From assembly GCA_943371245.1 (NCBI GenBank), contig CALRTY020000018.1, positions 1-64,000 on the forward strand: DNA of 64,000 nucleotides, read 5' to 3'. The stretch is from UBA5018 sp947463165. Its GTDB lineage: Bacteria; Cyanobacteriota; Cyanobacteriia; PCC-6307; Cyanobiaceae. Every line of letters starts with the position of its first letter. The stretch's first letter is position 1. A program made the position numbers and the translations under genes. The notes under the pieces are model-generated. The model searched no databases. It was not told the DNA's origin and was given only the letters and a program-made list of their open reading frames with translations. Of this stretch, positions 1 to 9,067 are shown piece after piece.

Positions 1-3000
1 TCAATGGCAGCGAGGGCCAGGTGATGTTCGACAACATGACTGTGGCCGATGACGGCTCGATCCTGTTGCAGGAAGACCCCGGCAACAACGCCCGCCTCGC
101 CAAGATCTGGCGCTACAACCCCAGCACCGACACCCTGGTGGAGGTAGCCAAGCACGATCCGGCTCTGTTCTCCGGCACTAATCCGCTCACCCTCGACGAG
201 GAATCCTCTGGGATCGTCGATATCACTTCCTTCCTCACAGGCGTCAGCGGTTACGACACCAGCAAGCACAGCTATTTCCTGGTGGCTGATCAGATCCACA
301 AGGCAGTGGCTTCTCCCACCAGCCAGGTGGAGATGGGAGAGCTGGTCGTGATGGCCACAGCCAAGGCTGGCACCACTGGCACAGCCAGCTGGGCTGATGC
401 CATCGGTCTGGCGAGCCCTGAGCTGCTCGACAACTCCCGCACCCTGGTGGACCACGACGGCAACCCCGCCACCCCATCGATCTTTAGTGCCTCCAGTGCC
501 GATCGCCTCGCCGCCGCCGGCATCAAGTTGGCCAACAAGGTGGAGCTGTTCAACCTGCCCTCCGTGGGCGGCACGCTCAGCTACGACAAGCCCGAGGGCC
601 TCACCCTGCGCGATGACGGCGCCCTGGTGATCAACTACGACAACGACTTCGGCGGCGAGGGCGCCAGCGGTAACGCCTTCACCGTGGTGAGCTTCAGCAA
701 CCCGGCCCTCGACACCGAAGACAGCGGCGATGGCGGTGGTTACAAGCCAGCCACCAACCACGATGTGTACGGCCTGGTGATGCCCGATGGCCTGGCCACT
801 TTCAGCTACAACGGCGAAAACTTCATCCTGGCGGCTGGTGAGGGCGATGACCGCAATGACTTCCTCGATCCGGATGAAACCGCCCGGGTGTCTGCGCTGC
901 TGACGGCAGCCGCCAGCGCTACCCCTGCCCAGAAGGCCGGTCTGCTGGCCACCAACTCCCAGCGCCTGAACATCCTTACCAATACCGGCGATCTAGATGG
1001 CGACCGCATTGTGGATCAGGCCTACACGCTTGGTTCACGCTCGCTGCGAATCTTCGATTCCAAGGGCAATGTGGTGTTCGACTCTGGAACAGCGCTTGAG
1101 GAGCTGGCTGTTGCCAAAGGTTTTTACCCGCTTAACAGCCGCGAAGACGACAAGGGCGTCGAACCCGAGATGGTGGAGGTGTTCACCACCAACGGCCGCA
1201 CCTATGCCTTCGTGGCCCTGGAACGCACCAGCACCAGCATGGCGGCAATATTTGATGTCTCCAATCCCTACGCGCCGGTAGCTGTAGATCCGATCATTTT
1301 CCCCGGTGCCCAGCGGGTGGAGGGCCTTACCTTCCTCACCACTGCCACCAATGCCGCCCGCAGTGTGATCGCCTCCAGCGAGGGCAATGATGTGGTGTCT
1401 GTGGTCGACTTCCCGATCCCCTATCGGCTCCAACTGCTGCACCTCTCCGATGGAGAAGCGGGCCTACTGGCTTCCCAGACCGCAGCCAACTTAGCTGCCC
1501 TGGTGGATGGCTTTGATGGCAGCTATGCGAACACCTTAATCCTTGCGGGGGGCGACAACTTCATCCCCGGTCCTTTCCTCAACGGCGGCACAGATCTGAG
1601 CGTGCGCGATGAGCTCAATGCCGTAACCGGCTCCACCATCAGCCTGGCTGCCAGCACCAACCATCCGGTTGGTGCGGTGGACATCGCCATCCACAACCTG
1701 ATCGGCGTGGAAGCCTCCACGATCGGCAACCATGAGTTCGATCTCGGTTCGCGGGTGTTTCGGGATTCCTTCACCCAGGCTTCGGTGGCCGGCTGGGTGG
1801 GGGCCCAGTTCCCCTACCTCTCCGCCAACCTAGACTTCAGCGCCGATGCTGATCTGAACCCCCGCTTCAGCAATACCGTGGGCAGCGGCGGGCTGGAAGA
1901 AGCCTCTACGCAGAAGGGGCGGATTGTGCCCTCTGCTGTGGTGACAAAGAACGGCGAAAAGATCGGCCTGGTGGGTGCCACAACTCAGATTATTGAGCAG
2001 ATCTCCTCTACTGGTGGAGTGGAGGTGAAGGGCTTCAGTGGCGACGGCTCCGAGCGCGACGACATGGCGCTGCTGGCCAGCCAGCTGCAGCCGGTGATCG
2101 ACGACCTGATCAGCCAGGGCGTGAACAAGGTGATCCTGATGTCCCACCTGCAGCAGCTCGGCAACGAGAAGGCTCTAGCCCCGCTGCTGCGCGGTGTGGA
2201 CATCATTCTGGCGGCCGGATCCAACACCCGTCTCGGCGATAGCAACGACCAGGCGGTGGCTTTCCCCGGCCATGGCGCCACCTTTGCCGACAGCTATCCC
2301 CTGGTGAGTGCCGGAGCCGATGGCGTCACCACCTTGATCGTCAACACCGACAACGAATACACATATCTTGGTCGTCTTGTGGTGGATTTCGATGGCCAGG
2401 GTCGCATTATTCCCTCCAGCATCGATCCGTTGATCAGCGGTGCCTATGCCGCCACCACCGCCAATGTGGCCAAGGCCTGGAACGTGACCGAAGCCCAACT
2501 CGCCACCACAGCCTTCGCCGAGGGCACCAAGGGCGAGAACGTGCAGGATCTCACCGATGCCGTGCAGGCCGTGATCAGCAGCAAGGACGGCCAGGTGTGG
2601 GGCTTCTCCAATGTGTATCTCGAGGGTGAGCGGGCCCTGGTTCGTTCCCAGGAAACCAACCTGGGAGATCTGACGGCTGACGCCAATCTGGCCTATGCCC
2701 GCAGCATTGATCCCTCGGTGGTGATCTCGCTGAAGAATGGTGGTGGCATCCGCTCCCAGATCGGTGCGATTGATGTGGTAACCGGCATCAAGGAACCCAC
2801 CCTCGCCAACCCATCAGCCGGTAAGCCAGAGGGAGGGATTTCCACTCTCGATATCGAGAACTCTCTGCGCTTCAACAACAGTCTCTCACTGGTCACAGTG
2901 ACTGCTGGCAAGCTCAAGGAACTGCTAGAGCACGGCATTGCCGTCTATCCAAATCAGGGGCGTTTCCCCCAGGTGAGCGGCGTAGCGTTCAGCTTTGATC

Positions 3001-4031
3001 TCACCAGGCCCGCCGGCAGCCGCATCCTCAACCTCGCCATCCAGGACAGCCAGGGCAATGACCTTGATGTGGTGGTTCGCGGCGGGGCCCTTGTGGGTGA
3101 TTCTGCCCGCACCTTCCGGATGGTGACGCTGAACTTCCTGGCCGGCGGTGGCGACAGTTATCCATTCCCCGCCGATGCTGTTCAGAACGTTGCCGGTCCG
3201 TCCAATCGCGTTGATCTGTTCAGTCCCACCGCAGCGCTCACCGGTGTTGCCACCTTCGCTGGCGATGGCACCGAACAGGATGCTCTTGCCGAGTATCTGA
3301 AGGCAAATCACGGCACATCGGCCAAGGCCTACAACCTGGCAGACGTACCAGCCTCCCAGGATCTGCGCCTGCAGAACACCGCCCTGCGCAGCGATGAGGT
3401 GTTGGACGTCAAAGTGGGTAGCACCGCCGACGACGACACTTTCACTTCGGAGCCGATCAAGCTCCAGGGCTTTGATGGCAGAGGCGATCTGCTGTTTACC
3501 GGTGCCGGCAGCGACACCGTGGATACAGCCATTATCGCTGGTCGCGATAACAAGATCTTCACCGGCTCCGGCGCCGATACGATCTATGCCGGCAGCCGCG
3601 ATGTGATCACCGGCGGCAGCGGCGATGACGCGATCACTGCCACTGCAGGCGATGGCAACCGCCTCAGCGGTATGGGCGGCGACGATGACTTCATCATCGG
3701 AACCACTGCTAACCGGGCTCTGGGCGGGGCTGGTAATGATACCTTTACCATCCTTGGTGAAGCCGGCACTAACTACCTCAATGGTGGTGCCGGTGCCGAC
3801 GAGTTCTGGCTGATTGGCGAGCCTGGTGATAAGCCTGCAGCCAAGCAGTATGTGATTGACTTCAGCGCTGGAGAAGACAAGGTTGGCCTGCGTGGCTTCA
3901 CCTTCAGCGACCTCGTCTTCAGCCAGGTGGGAGCTGACTCTCTGCTCACTGTGTCCGGCATAGTCATTGGCCACTTCAGCAATACAAGTGTCGCCACTCT
4001 GAACAACCAGGCCAACTTCCTGTTCGGCTGA
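1..4031 (+). CDS. Secreted phytase-like / 5'-nucleotidase RTX protein, 5' end missing
   Basis: The frame is open to the window edge, so the N-terminus lies outside; the GTG at 21 is internal. Visible domains in order, numbered from that GTG: a phytase-like esterase/DUF839-type region (about 1-225); a choice-of-anchor-I-like region (about 230-465); a 5'-nucleotidase metallophosphatase (about 470-1120) with LHLSDGEAG, GNHEFDLG, SHLQQLG and NLGDLTADA; and glycine/aspartate-rich RTX calcium-binding repeats (about 1150-1290, e.g. GGSGDDAIT, GGAGNDTFT). Proteins of this layout are usually exported by type I secretion and release phosphate from nucleotides or organic esters outside the cell. In the first metal motif the usual Asp-x-His reads Asp-Gly-Glu, as I recall in some large members. 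A second phosphatase follows, pointing to phosphorus scavenging. The family is clear; the substrate is inferred. Confidence 0.85.
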   Translation, partial: NGSEGQVMFDNMTVADDGSILLQEDPGNNARLAKIWRYNPSTDTLVEVAKHDPALFSGTNPLTLDEESSGIVDITSFLTGVSGYDTSKHSYFLVADQIHKAVASPTSQVEMGELVVMATAKAGTTGTASWADAIGLASPELLDNSRTLVDHDGNPATPSIFSASSADRLAAAGIKLANKVELFNLPSVGGTLSYDKPEGLTLRDDGALVINYDNDFGGEGASGNAFTVVSFSNPALDTEDSGDGGGYKPATNHDVYGLVMPDGLATFSYNGENFILAAGEGDDRNDFLDPDETARVSALLTAAASATPAQKAGLLATNSQRLNILTNTGDLDGDRIVDQAYTLGSRSLRIFDSKGNVVFDSGTALEELAVAKGFYPLNSREDDKGVEPEMVEVFTTNGRTYAFVALERTSTSMAAIFDVSNPYAPVAVDPIIFPGAQRVEGLTFLTTATNAARSVIASSEGNDVVSVVDFPIPYRLQLLHLSDGEAGLLASQTAANLAALVDGFDGSYANTLILAGGDNFIPGPFLNGGTDLSVRDELNAVTGSTISLAASTNHPVGAVDIAIHNLIGVEASTIGNHEFDLGSRVFRDSFTQASVAGWVGAQFPYLSANLDFSADADLNPRFSNTVGSGGLEEASTQKGRIVPSAVVTKNGEKIGLVGATTQIIEQISSTGGVEVKGFSGDGSERDDMALLASQLQPVIDDLISQGVNKVILMSHLQQLGNEKALAPLLRGVDIILAAGSNTRLGDSNDQAVAFPGHGATFADSYPLVSAGADGVTTLIVNTDNEYTYLGRLVVDFDGQGRIIPSSIDPLISGAYAATTANVAKAWNVTEAQLATTAFAEGTKGENVQDLTDAVQAVISSKDGQVWGFSNVYLEGERALVRSQETNLGDLTADANLAYARSIDPSVVISLKNGGGIRSQIGAIDVVTGIKEPTLANPSAGKPEGGISTLDIENSLRFNNSLSLVTVTAGKLKELLEHGIAVYPNQGRFPQVSGVAFSFDLTRPAGSRILNLAIQDSQGNDLDVVVRGGALVGDSARTFRMVTLNFLAGGGDSYPFPADAVQNVAGPSNRVDLFSPTAALTGVATFAGDGTEQDALAEYLKANHGTSAKAYNLADVPASQDLRLQNTALRSDEVLDVKVGSTADDDTFTSEPIKLQGFDGRGDLLFTGAGSDTVDTAIIAGRDNKIFTGSGADTIYAGSRDVITGGSGDDAITATAGDGNRLSGMGGDDDFIIGTTANRALGGAGNDTFTILGEAGTNYLNGGAGADEFWLIGEPGDKPAAKQYVIDFSAGEDKVGLRGFTFSDLVFSQVGADSLLTVSGIVIGHFSNTSVATLNNQANFLFG

Positions 4032-4041
4032 TCTAGATCGT

Positions 4042-4076
4042 GATGCCGAGCTCCCCAACGGGGTGAGGTCGGCATC
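4042..4076 (+). terminator. Hairpin between the two phosphatase genes
   Basis: GATGCCGAG-CTCCCC and GGGGTGAG-GTCGGCATC form a near-perfect stem of about 15 bp over a 3-base loop, 11 bp after the stop. No T-run follows, so it may be an attenuator, an RNA-stability stem or a factor-dependent terminator. Confidence 0.5.
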
Positions 4077-4147
4077 TTCAGCTCTGATCTCACAGCTTGA
4101 GATCTGAATTTAGTTCCCCTAACTTTTCACGTTTTTCCAGTCGATCC

Positions 4148-7100
4148 ATGGCAGCTTCTCCAGTCAGTTTCGTCCATGGTGTGGCCTCTGGTGACCCCTA
4201 CGCCGATTCGGTGATTCTCTGGACCCGGATCACGCCACCCCAGGGGACTGCTGAGGGGATTGACGTGAGTTGGGAGATTTCACGTAGCGCCGGCTTTGAA
4301 GCCGGTTCGATTGTTGATAGCGGTCTGTTCAGCACCAGTGCTGTCCGCGACTGGACGGTAAAGGTGGAGGCTGATGGCCTCAACGCTGACACCCCCTATT
4401 ACTACCGCTTCCGCTCTGGCGCTGCGGTGTCGATGGTGGGGCAAACCAAGACCCTGCCGGTTGGCAGCGATCCGGTGCGGTTGGCGGTATTTTCTTGCTC
4501 CAATTTCCCTGCTGCAGATACCTTTGCTGCCTACGGCCGGGCCGCCGCCATCAATGCTGTTAACCCCTACGACGCCCTGGTTCATTTAGGTGATTACATC
4601 TATGAATACGGACCCGGCGGCTATGGGGAGGCGGAGAACGCTGCCGGCAGCCGTGGTTTCTTGCCCAACCGCGAGATCGTTAGTCTCGACGACTACCGCC
4701 AGCGCTATGCCCAGTACCACACGGATGCCAATCTCCAGGCCCTGCGTGCCGCAGCGCCGCTGATCGCCATCTGGGACGACCACGAAACCGCCAACGACAG
4801 CTGGGCCGGCGGTGCCCAGAATCACCAGAGCGCCACTGAGGGCGATTGGTTGCTGCGCCGCGACGCCGCCCTGAAGGCTTACCACGAATGGCTGCCGATT
4901 CGCGAACCAGAACTGCGCCAGGCCAGTGATGGCGCCACCGCCCTCTCGCCCCTCACCCAGGGCTACCGCTCCTTCAGCTTCGGCGATGTGCTGGCCCTGC
5001 ACATCCTTGAAACCAGGCTCACCGCTCGCGATCAGCAGCTGAGCTATCCCAATGGGGCCGCTGTGCAGGCTCGCATCGGCGCCATCCTCGCCGACTCAAC
5101 CCAGCTAGGCGTCTACGCAGGTCGGCTCGGACGCACCCCTCCCGCAGACGCCGCTGGTATCTCCGCCTTCGCCACCGCTCTAGCCCCTCTTGTCACCCAG
5201 GAGCTGGTGTTGGCCACCGTTCAGCAGGCCTGGACAGATCCAAATCGTGATCTGATCGGCGACACCCAGATGGCCTGGCTGCAGCAGCAGCTGTCTAGCT
5301 CCACCGCCCCTTGGCAGGTGTTGGGCCAGCAGGTGCTGATGCAGTCGATGGCTCTACCGGCGGAGCTTTTACTAAATGCAGGCAATCCCTCCCTGCTCGA
5401 CAAATATGCCGAGCCGTTGCAGAAACTGGCCACCGGCACTCCCTTCGCCGATCTCACGCCAGCGGAAAAGGCCCTGTTCGCAGAAGCCGGTAAGATTCCC
5501 TACAACCTCGATGCCTGGGATGGCTACGGGGTGGAGCGGGAGACGATCCTGCAGAGCGCCCTGGCTGCGGGCAAGCGGCTGATCAGCCTTGCCGGCGACA
5601 CCCATAACGCCTGGGCCGGCCTGCTGGACACGATGGGCGCCGGCCAGCAGCCCGCTGGCACGGTGGCGGGGGTGGAATTCGCCACCCCCGGTGTCACCTC
5701 CCCAGGACTGGAAAAGTATCTGCCGGGGGGCGATGCCTATATCCGCTCCCGCTACTCAGCAGTTGATGGCTTGGACGGCCTGTTCACGGGCTACATCAGC
5801 GGCCTCAAATATGCCGATGTGAATCGCCGCGGTTTTCTCGATCTAAGCGTCAGCTCAGACCAGGCCAGCGGCAGTTTCCAGTTCCTTGATGGGCTGGATC
5901 CGCTGTCGGGCCTGCTGCGCTGGAGCAGTGAAACAGTTGTGGCCAGCCGCAATTTAAGCCTCAGTGTCAATCCGGAGGCCACGCCGGAGATCAGCTGGCA
6001 ATCGACCTGGCGGGAGCTGGATCTGGTGAGCGGCATTGCCGTAGATGACGCCGGTAGCCTTACCCTGCTCGACCCGGCCGCCTACGCCACCCTGCCCCGA
6101 GAAGGCATCCAGCTGGCGGACGTGACGGTGCTGGGCTCTGCTGCTGCCGACCGCATTTTCGCCGGTGTGGGTTCCACCGTGGATGCAGGCTCCGGCGGCG
6201 ACGAGCTGTTCAACCTCGAAAGCCTGGGCGGCAATCGGTTAGTGGGTGGAATCGGCTCGGATCGCTTCTTCCTGCGGCCTGTAAACGATGTGGTGATCGG
6301 CGGCCGCCTGCTCGATGACCCCGCAGCCCTCGGCCTGCCGGCGGTGATCGCCCTGGGGGATCGCGAGTTGGATTATTTCTTGATTGACAGCTCTGATTCG
6401 GTTGGCCTGGAGCCGCTGCGCATCCTCGACTACGAGCCAGGAATCGATAAGTTGTTGATTGATGGGGTTGCCCCACAGGGTAACTGGCTGTCGATCCGTA
6501 AGCAGCTACAGGATCTCAACGTGGCGATCAACGCCGCCCCCCAGCTCAATATTTCTACAATTGCGATATCGCTCAATAGCGGTACAGAGACAGCCAAGGA
6601 TTTAGCCCCTTATTGCACCGATCTTGATGCCGACAATCTGCAATTGGTGAAACTGGCAGGGCCTGCGTGGGTTAGTATTGATGGTACTGTTCTGAAGGTA
6701 ACTGTACCTGCTGAGCTTACGGAAGACCAGTTGGCTGCGACTAATCTGCTGCTTGGTTTCAGTGATGGGAAAGCCGTTGCAAGTTTCACGCCAATTCTTA
6801 CCTTAAATGCTCCCCCAAGCAAATTAGAGTTCGCTAATACAACCAGCTCCCTGGCGGAAAACAGCAGCACCTCGGCACGCATCAAGTTGGCGGATATTGT
6901 TGTTACCGACGATGCCCTTGGTAATGAAATCCTTAGCCTTGCCGGTGCTGATGCAGCCAGCTTTGAGCTAGATGGTAATAGCCTCTATCTCAAGGCCGGA
7001 ACGCTGCTCAACTACGAGGCCAAGTCTGCCTATGCCGTTAGTGTTTCCGCCATCGATCCCAGCCTGACCGGCAGTACCCCAGTCTCGGCTAACTTTACCC

Positions 7101-8938
7101 TCTCTGTTGCGGATATCAACGAGGCGCCCACTGCCCTGGCTTTCGCTAACGCCATCAGCTCGCTGAACGAAAATACCAGCACCTCAGTGCGCATCAAAGT
7201 GGCGGATATTGTCGTTACCGACGATGCTCTAGGCACTGAAATACTTAGTCTTGCTGGTGCTGATGCAGGCAGCTTTGAGCTAGTTGGCAATAGCCTCTAT
7301 CTCAAGGCCGGCACGGTGCTCAACTACGAGGCTAAGTCCACCTACGCTGTTCGTGTTTCCGCCAGCGATGCCAGTTTTGCCGATAGTACCGCAATTACCG
7401 CTACCTTTAACCTCTCGGTTACGGATGTCAACGAGGTACCTGGATCCAGCGTTGAGACCGTATTTGTATCCATTAAAATGCCTACTGGCGAAATAAAGCA
7501 GATACCTGTAGCTATCAGTGGCGCATCCTTGTCCTCAGGTTCTGAGATGGCTGTTGTCCCCGTCTCGGGAATAAATGAGGAAAGCCTTGCAAAATTGATT
7601 CAGAACGGTGTAATTCGTAATTCTACTGCTATTGATTTTATTGTTGACATTCCCCAGGGCCAGAATCGAGCTTCCATTGCTGCTCCCATGGATCTAGTGG
7701 CTGCAGACCTCCTGCCCCGGTGGAGCGATGGGTCTGGGCGTTCATCTAATCGTAAGCTTCTCTACTATGCTCTAAATCCTGCCACGGGTAGTGCATCTCC
7801 ACTCACCTATGACCCGATAACCGGCGCTGGCGCTCGCTTTTTCGATATCAATAATGATGGCATTCCTGATTTCTTTGCCCTTAGTTTGATTGACGGCGGC
7901 TATGGTGACAAGGATGGACGGGTAAATGGCAAAATCGACGATCCCTCTTTTGCGGGTTTTGCTGATCTCACAAATATCATCTTTAGCAGCCCAGCTTCCG
8001 GTCTGCTCACCGTTGCTCAGCCGGGTAATTCTGCCCCTGCAGCCGTGAGTCTGCGGGCTAATCTCAGCGGCCGCTCCAGCTCTTCCAATCAGCTGGGTTA
8101 CGTGGTGCTCAGCCCAGATGAGTTACCTGGCTCCACAAATCTATTGAACGATTTCACCTGGTTGCGTGGCCGGGCAAAGACCCTCTTCTCGAGCCTGGAG
8201 AGCAGCGATGTAACCCTTCCCACCAACACCCGTTTCGAGCAGGATATCCTCTTGATCAACGGCCAGAGTCTGAGGTTCTTCGAAGTTCAAGATGCCAGCC
8301 TTGATCAACTCACCAGCCTAAGCGACAGCCGTTTCCGCTATCTCAACCAGGCTGATCTCGGCAACGGTAAGGCGTCCTTCTCCTCCAGCAGCGGCATACG
8401 CTTCTCCCTAGGCATTTTAGCCGGTGATCCTGGCCTCAACGCCATGATTGGCCAGGCCCAGGCGCAAGCACCGGTGCTAGATCTCAGTGCCCTGACGGCT
8501 GCCCAGCGCCTTCAAGGTACGGTCGCCCTGGGAAGGGAAGCTGACTTCAATTCCGTGGCTGGTTTTTACCGCGCGCTGGATGCCCAGGGCACAATTGTTG
8601 CTGCTGATGGCGTTACTCGCCTGCGGCCTGGGGATTTCGGCTATCAGGCAGCGGCCCTGCGGGCTGGCAACCTCGTAAGCCAACTCGGCAATCTCAGCGT
8701 GGCTGACGATCAAATCACCAGCCGTAGCTTTGCTGATTTGAGCGGCGGTAGCTTCTTGGCTCCCTATGCTTTGGTGAATGGCAACACCTTCTTCGCCTAC
8801 GGTGCGGCCAACAGCGACAGCATCAGTCATTTCCGTTCCCTCGGCAATAATCTTTTCGGCTTAGAAGATGTTTCTGGTGGTGGCGATCTTGACTATGATG
8901 ACCTGGTAATTGGCTTTAATTTTACCTCGCTTATTTAG
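4148..8938 (+). CDS. PhoD-like alkaline phosphatase with cadherin-like repeats and DUF4114 end
   Basis: This is a very large phosphatase (1596 aa from ATG 4148; a TTG 51 bp upstream is also in frame, but the PhoD homology begins just after the ATG). PhoD signatures: HGVASGDPYADSVILWTRI near residue 9, HLGDYIYEYG near 145, WDDHETANDSW near 208 and AGDTHNAWAG near 481. PhoD enzymes are calcium/iron phosphodiesterase-phosphomonoesterases. After the catalytic domain come a degenerate RTX-like stretch (about 670-720), two 104-residue cadherin-like repeats (about 894-1101) and a C-terminal DUF4114-like domain ending in GGGDLDYDDLVIGF. No signal peptide is visible, which with the RTX-like part suggests type I secretion rather than Tat export. 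It lies directly downstream of another secreted phosphatase, so co-regulation by phosphate is likely, though I could not identify a Pho box. Confidence 0.85.
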   Translation: MAASPVSFVHGVASGDPYADSVILWTRITPPQGTAEGIDVSWEISRSAGFEAGSIVDSGLFSTSAVRDWTVKVEADGLNADTPYYYRFRSGAAVSMVGQTKTLPVGSDPVRLAVFSCSNFPAADTFAAYGRAAAINAVNPYDALVHLGDYIYEYGPGGYGEAENAAGSRGFLPNREIVSLDDYRQRYAQYHTDANLQALRAAAPLIAIWDDHETANDSWAGGAQNHQSATEGDWLLRRDAALKAYHEWLPIREPELRQASDGATALSPLTQGYRSFSFGDVLALHILETRLTARDQQLSYPNGAAVQARIGAILADSTQLGVYAGRLGRTPPADAAGISAFATALAPLVTQELVLATVQQAWTDPNRDLIGDTQMAWLQQQLSSSTAPWQVLGQQVLMQSMALPAELLLNAGNPSLLDKYAEPLQKLATGTPFADLTPAEKALFAEAGKIPYNLDAWDGYGVERETILQSALAAGKRLISLAGDTHNAWAGLLDTMGAGQQPAGTVAGVEFATPGVTSPGLEKYLPGGDAYIRSRYSAVDGLDGLFTGYISGLKYADVNRRGFLDLSVSSDQASGSFQFLDGLDPLSGLLRWSSETVVASRNLSLSVNPEATPEISWQSTWRELDLVSGIAVDDAGSLTLLDPAAYATLPREGIQLADVTVLGSAAADRIFAGVGSTVDAGSGGDELFNLESLGGNRLVGGIGSDRFFLRPVNDVVIGGRLLDDPAALGLPAVIALGDRELDYFLIDSSDSVGLEPLRILDYEPGIDKLLIDGVAPQGNWLSIRKQLQDLNVAINAAPQLNISTIAISLNSGTETAKDLAPYCTDLDADNLQLVKLAGPAWVSIDGTVLKVTVPAELTEDQLAATNLLLGFSDGKAVASFTPILTLNAPPSKLEFANTTSSLAENSSTSARIKLADIVVTDDALGNEILSLAGADAASFELDGNSLYLKAGTLLNYEAKSAYAVSVSAIDPSLTGSTPVSANFTLSVADINEAPTALAFANAISSLNENTSTSVRIKVADIVVTDDALGTEILSLAGADAGSFELVGNSLYLKAGTVLNYEAKSTYAVRVSASDASFADSTAITATFNLSVTDVNEVPGSSVETVFVSIKMPTGEIKQIPVAISGASLSSGSEMAVVPVSGINEESLAKLIQNGVIRNSTAIDFIVDIPQGQNRASIAAPMDLVAADLLPRWSDGSGRSSNRKLLYYALNPATGSASPLTYDPITGAGARFFDINNDGIPDFFALSLIDGGYGDKDGRVNGKIDDPSFAGFADLTNIIFSSPASGLLTVAQPGNSAPAAVSLRANLSGRSSSSNQLGYVVLSPDELPGSTNLLNDFTWLRGRAKTLFSSLESSDVTLPTNTRFEQDILLINGQSLRFFEVQDASLDQLTSLSDSRFRYLNQADLGNGKASFSSSSGIRFSLGILAGDPGLNAMIGQAQAQAPVLDLSALTAAQRLQGTVALGREADFNSVAGFYRALDAQGTIVAADGVTRLRPGDFGYQAAALRAGNLVSQLGNLSVADDQITSRSFADLSGGSFLAPYALVNGNTFFAYGAANSDSISHFRSLGNNLFGLEDVSGGGDLDYDDLVIGFNFTSLI
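6830..7453 (+). repeat. Two direct 312-bp repeats encoding cadherin-like modules
   Basis: The DNA from 6830 is repeated from 7142 with strong similarity. Each unit encodes 104 residues starting F-A-N and containing VVTDDALG, SLAGADA and SLYLKAGT. This is a recent internal duplication within the PhoD-like gene. Confidence 0.85.
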
Positions 8939-9067
8939 CGATGTATTGCCATCATTTGAATTGCTCGGCAATCCGCTTGGTTTTCAATCTGACCGACGTT
9001 AACAACCCTCCCGACATAAGCAACCAGAAAGGCCATGGGGATCAACTCAGTCGGCAGGCTGGCTCAG

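Noticed and set aside
2925..4058. 377-aa minus-strand frame across the RTX region
   Set aside because: The RTX repeats on the plus strand explain the open antisense frame; no motif is visible in it.
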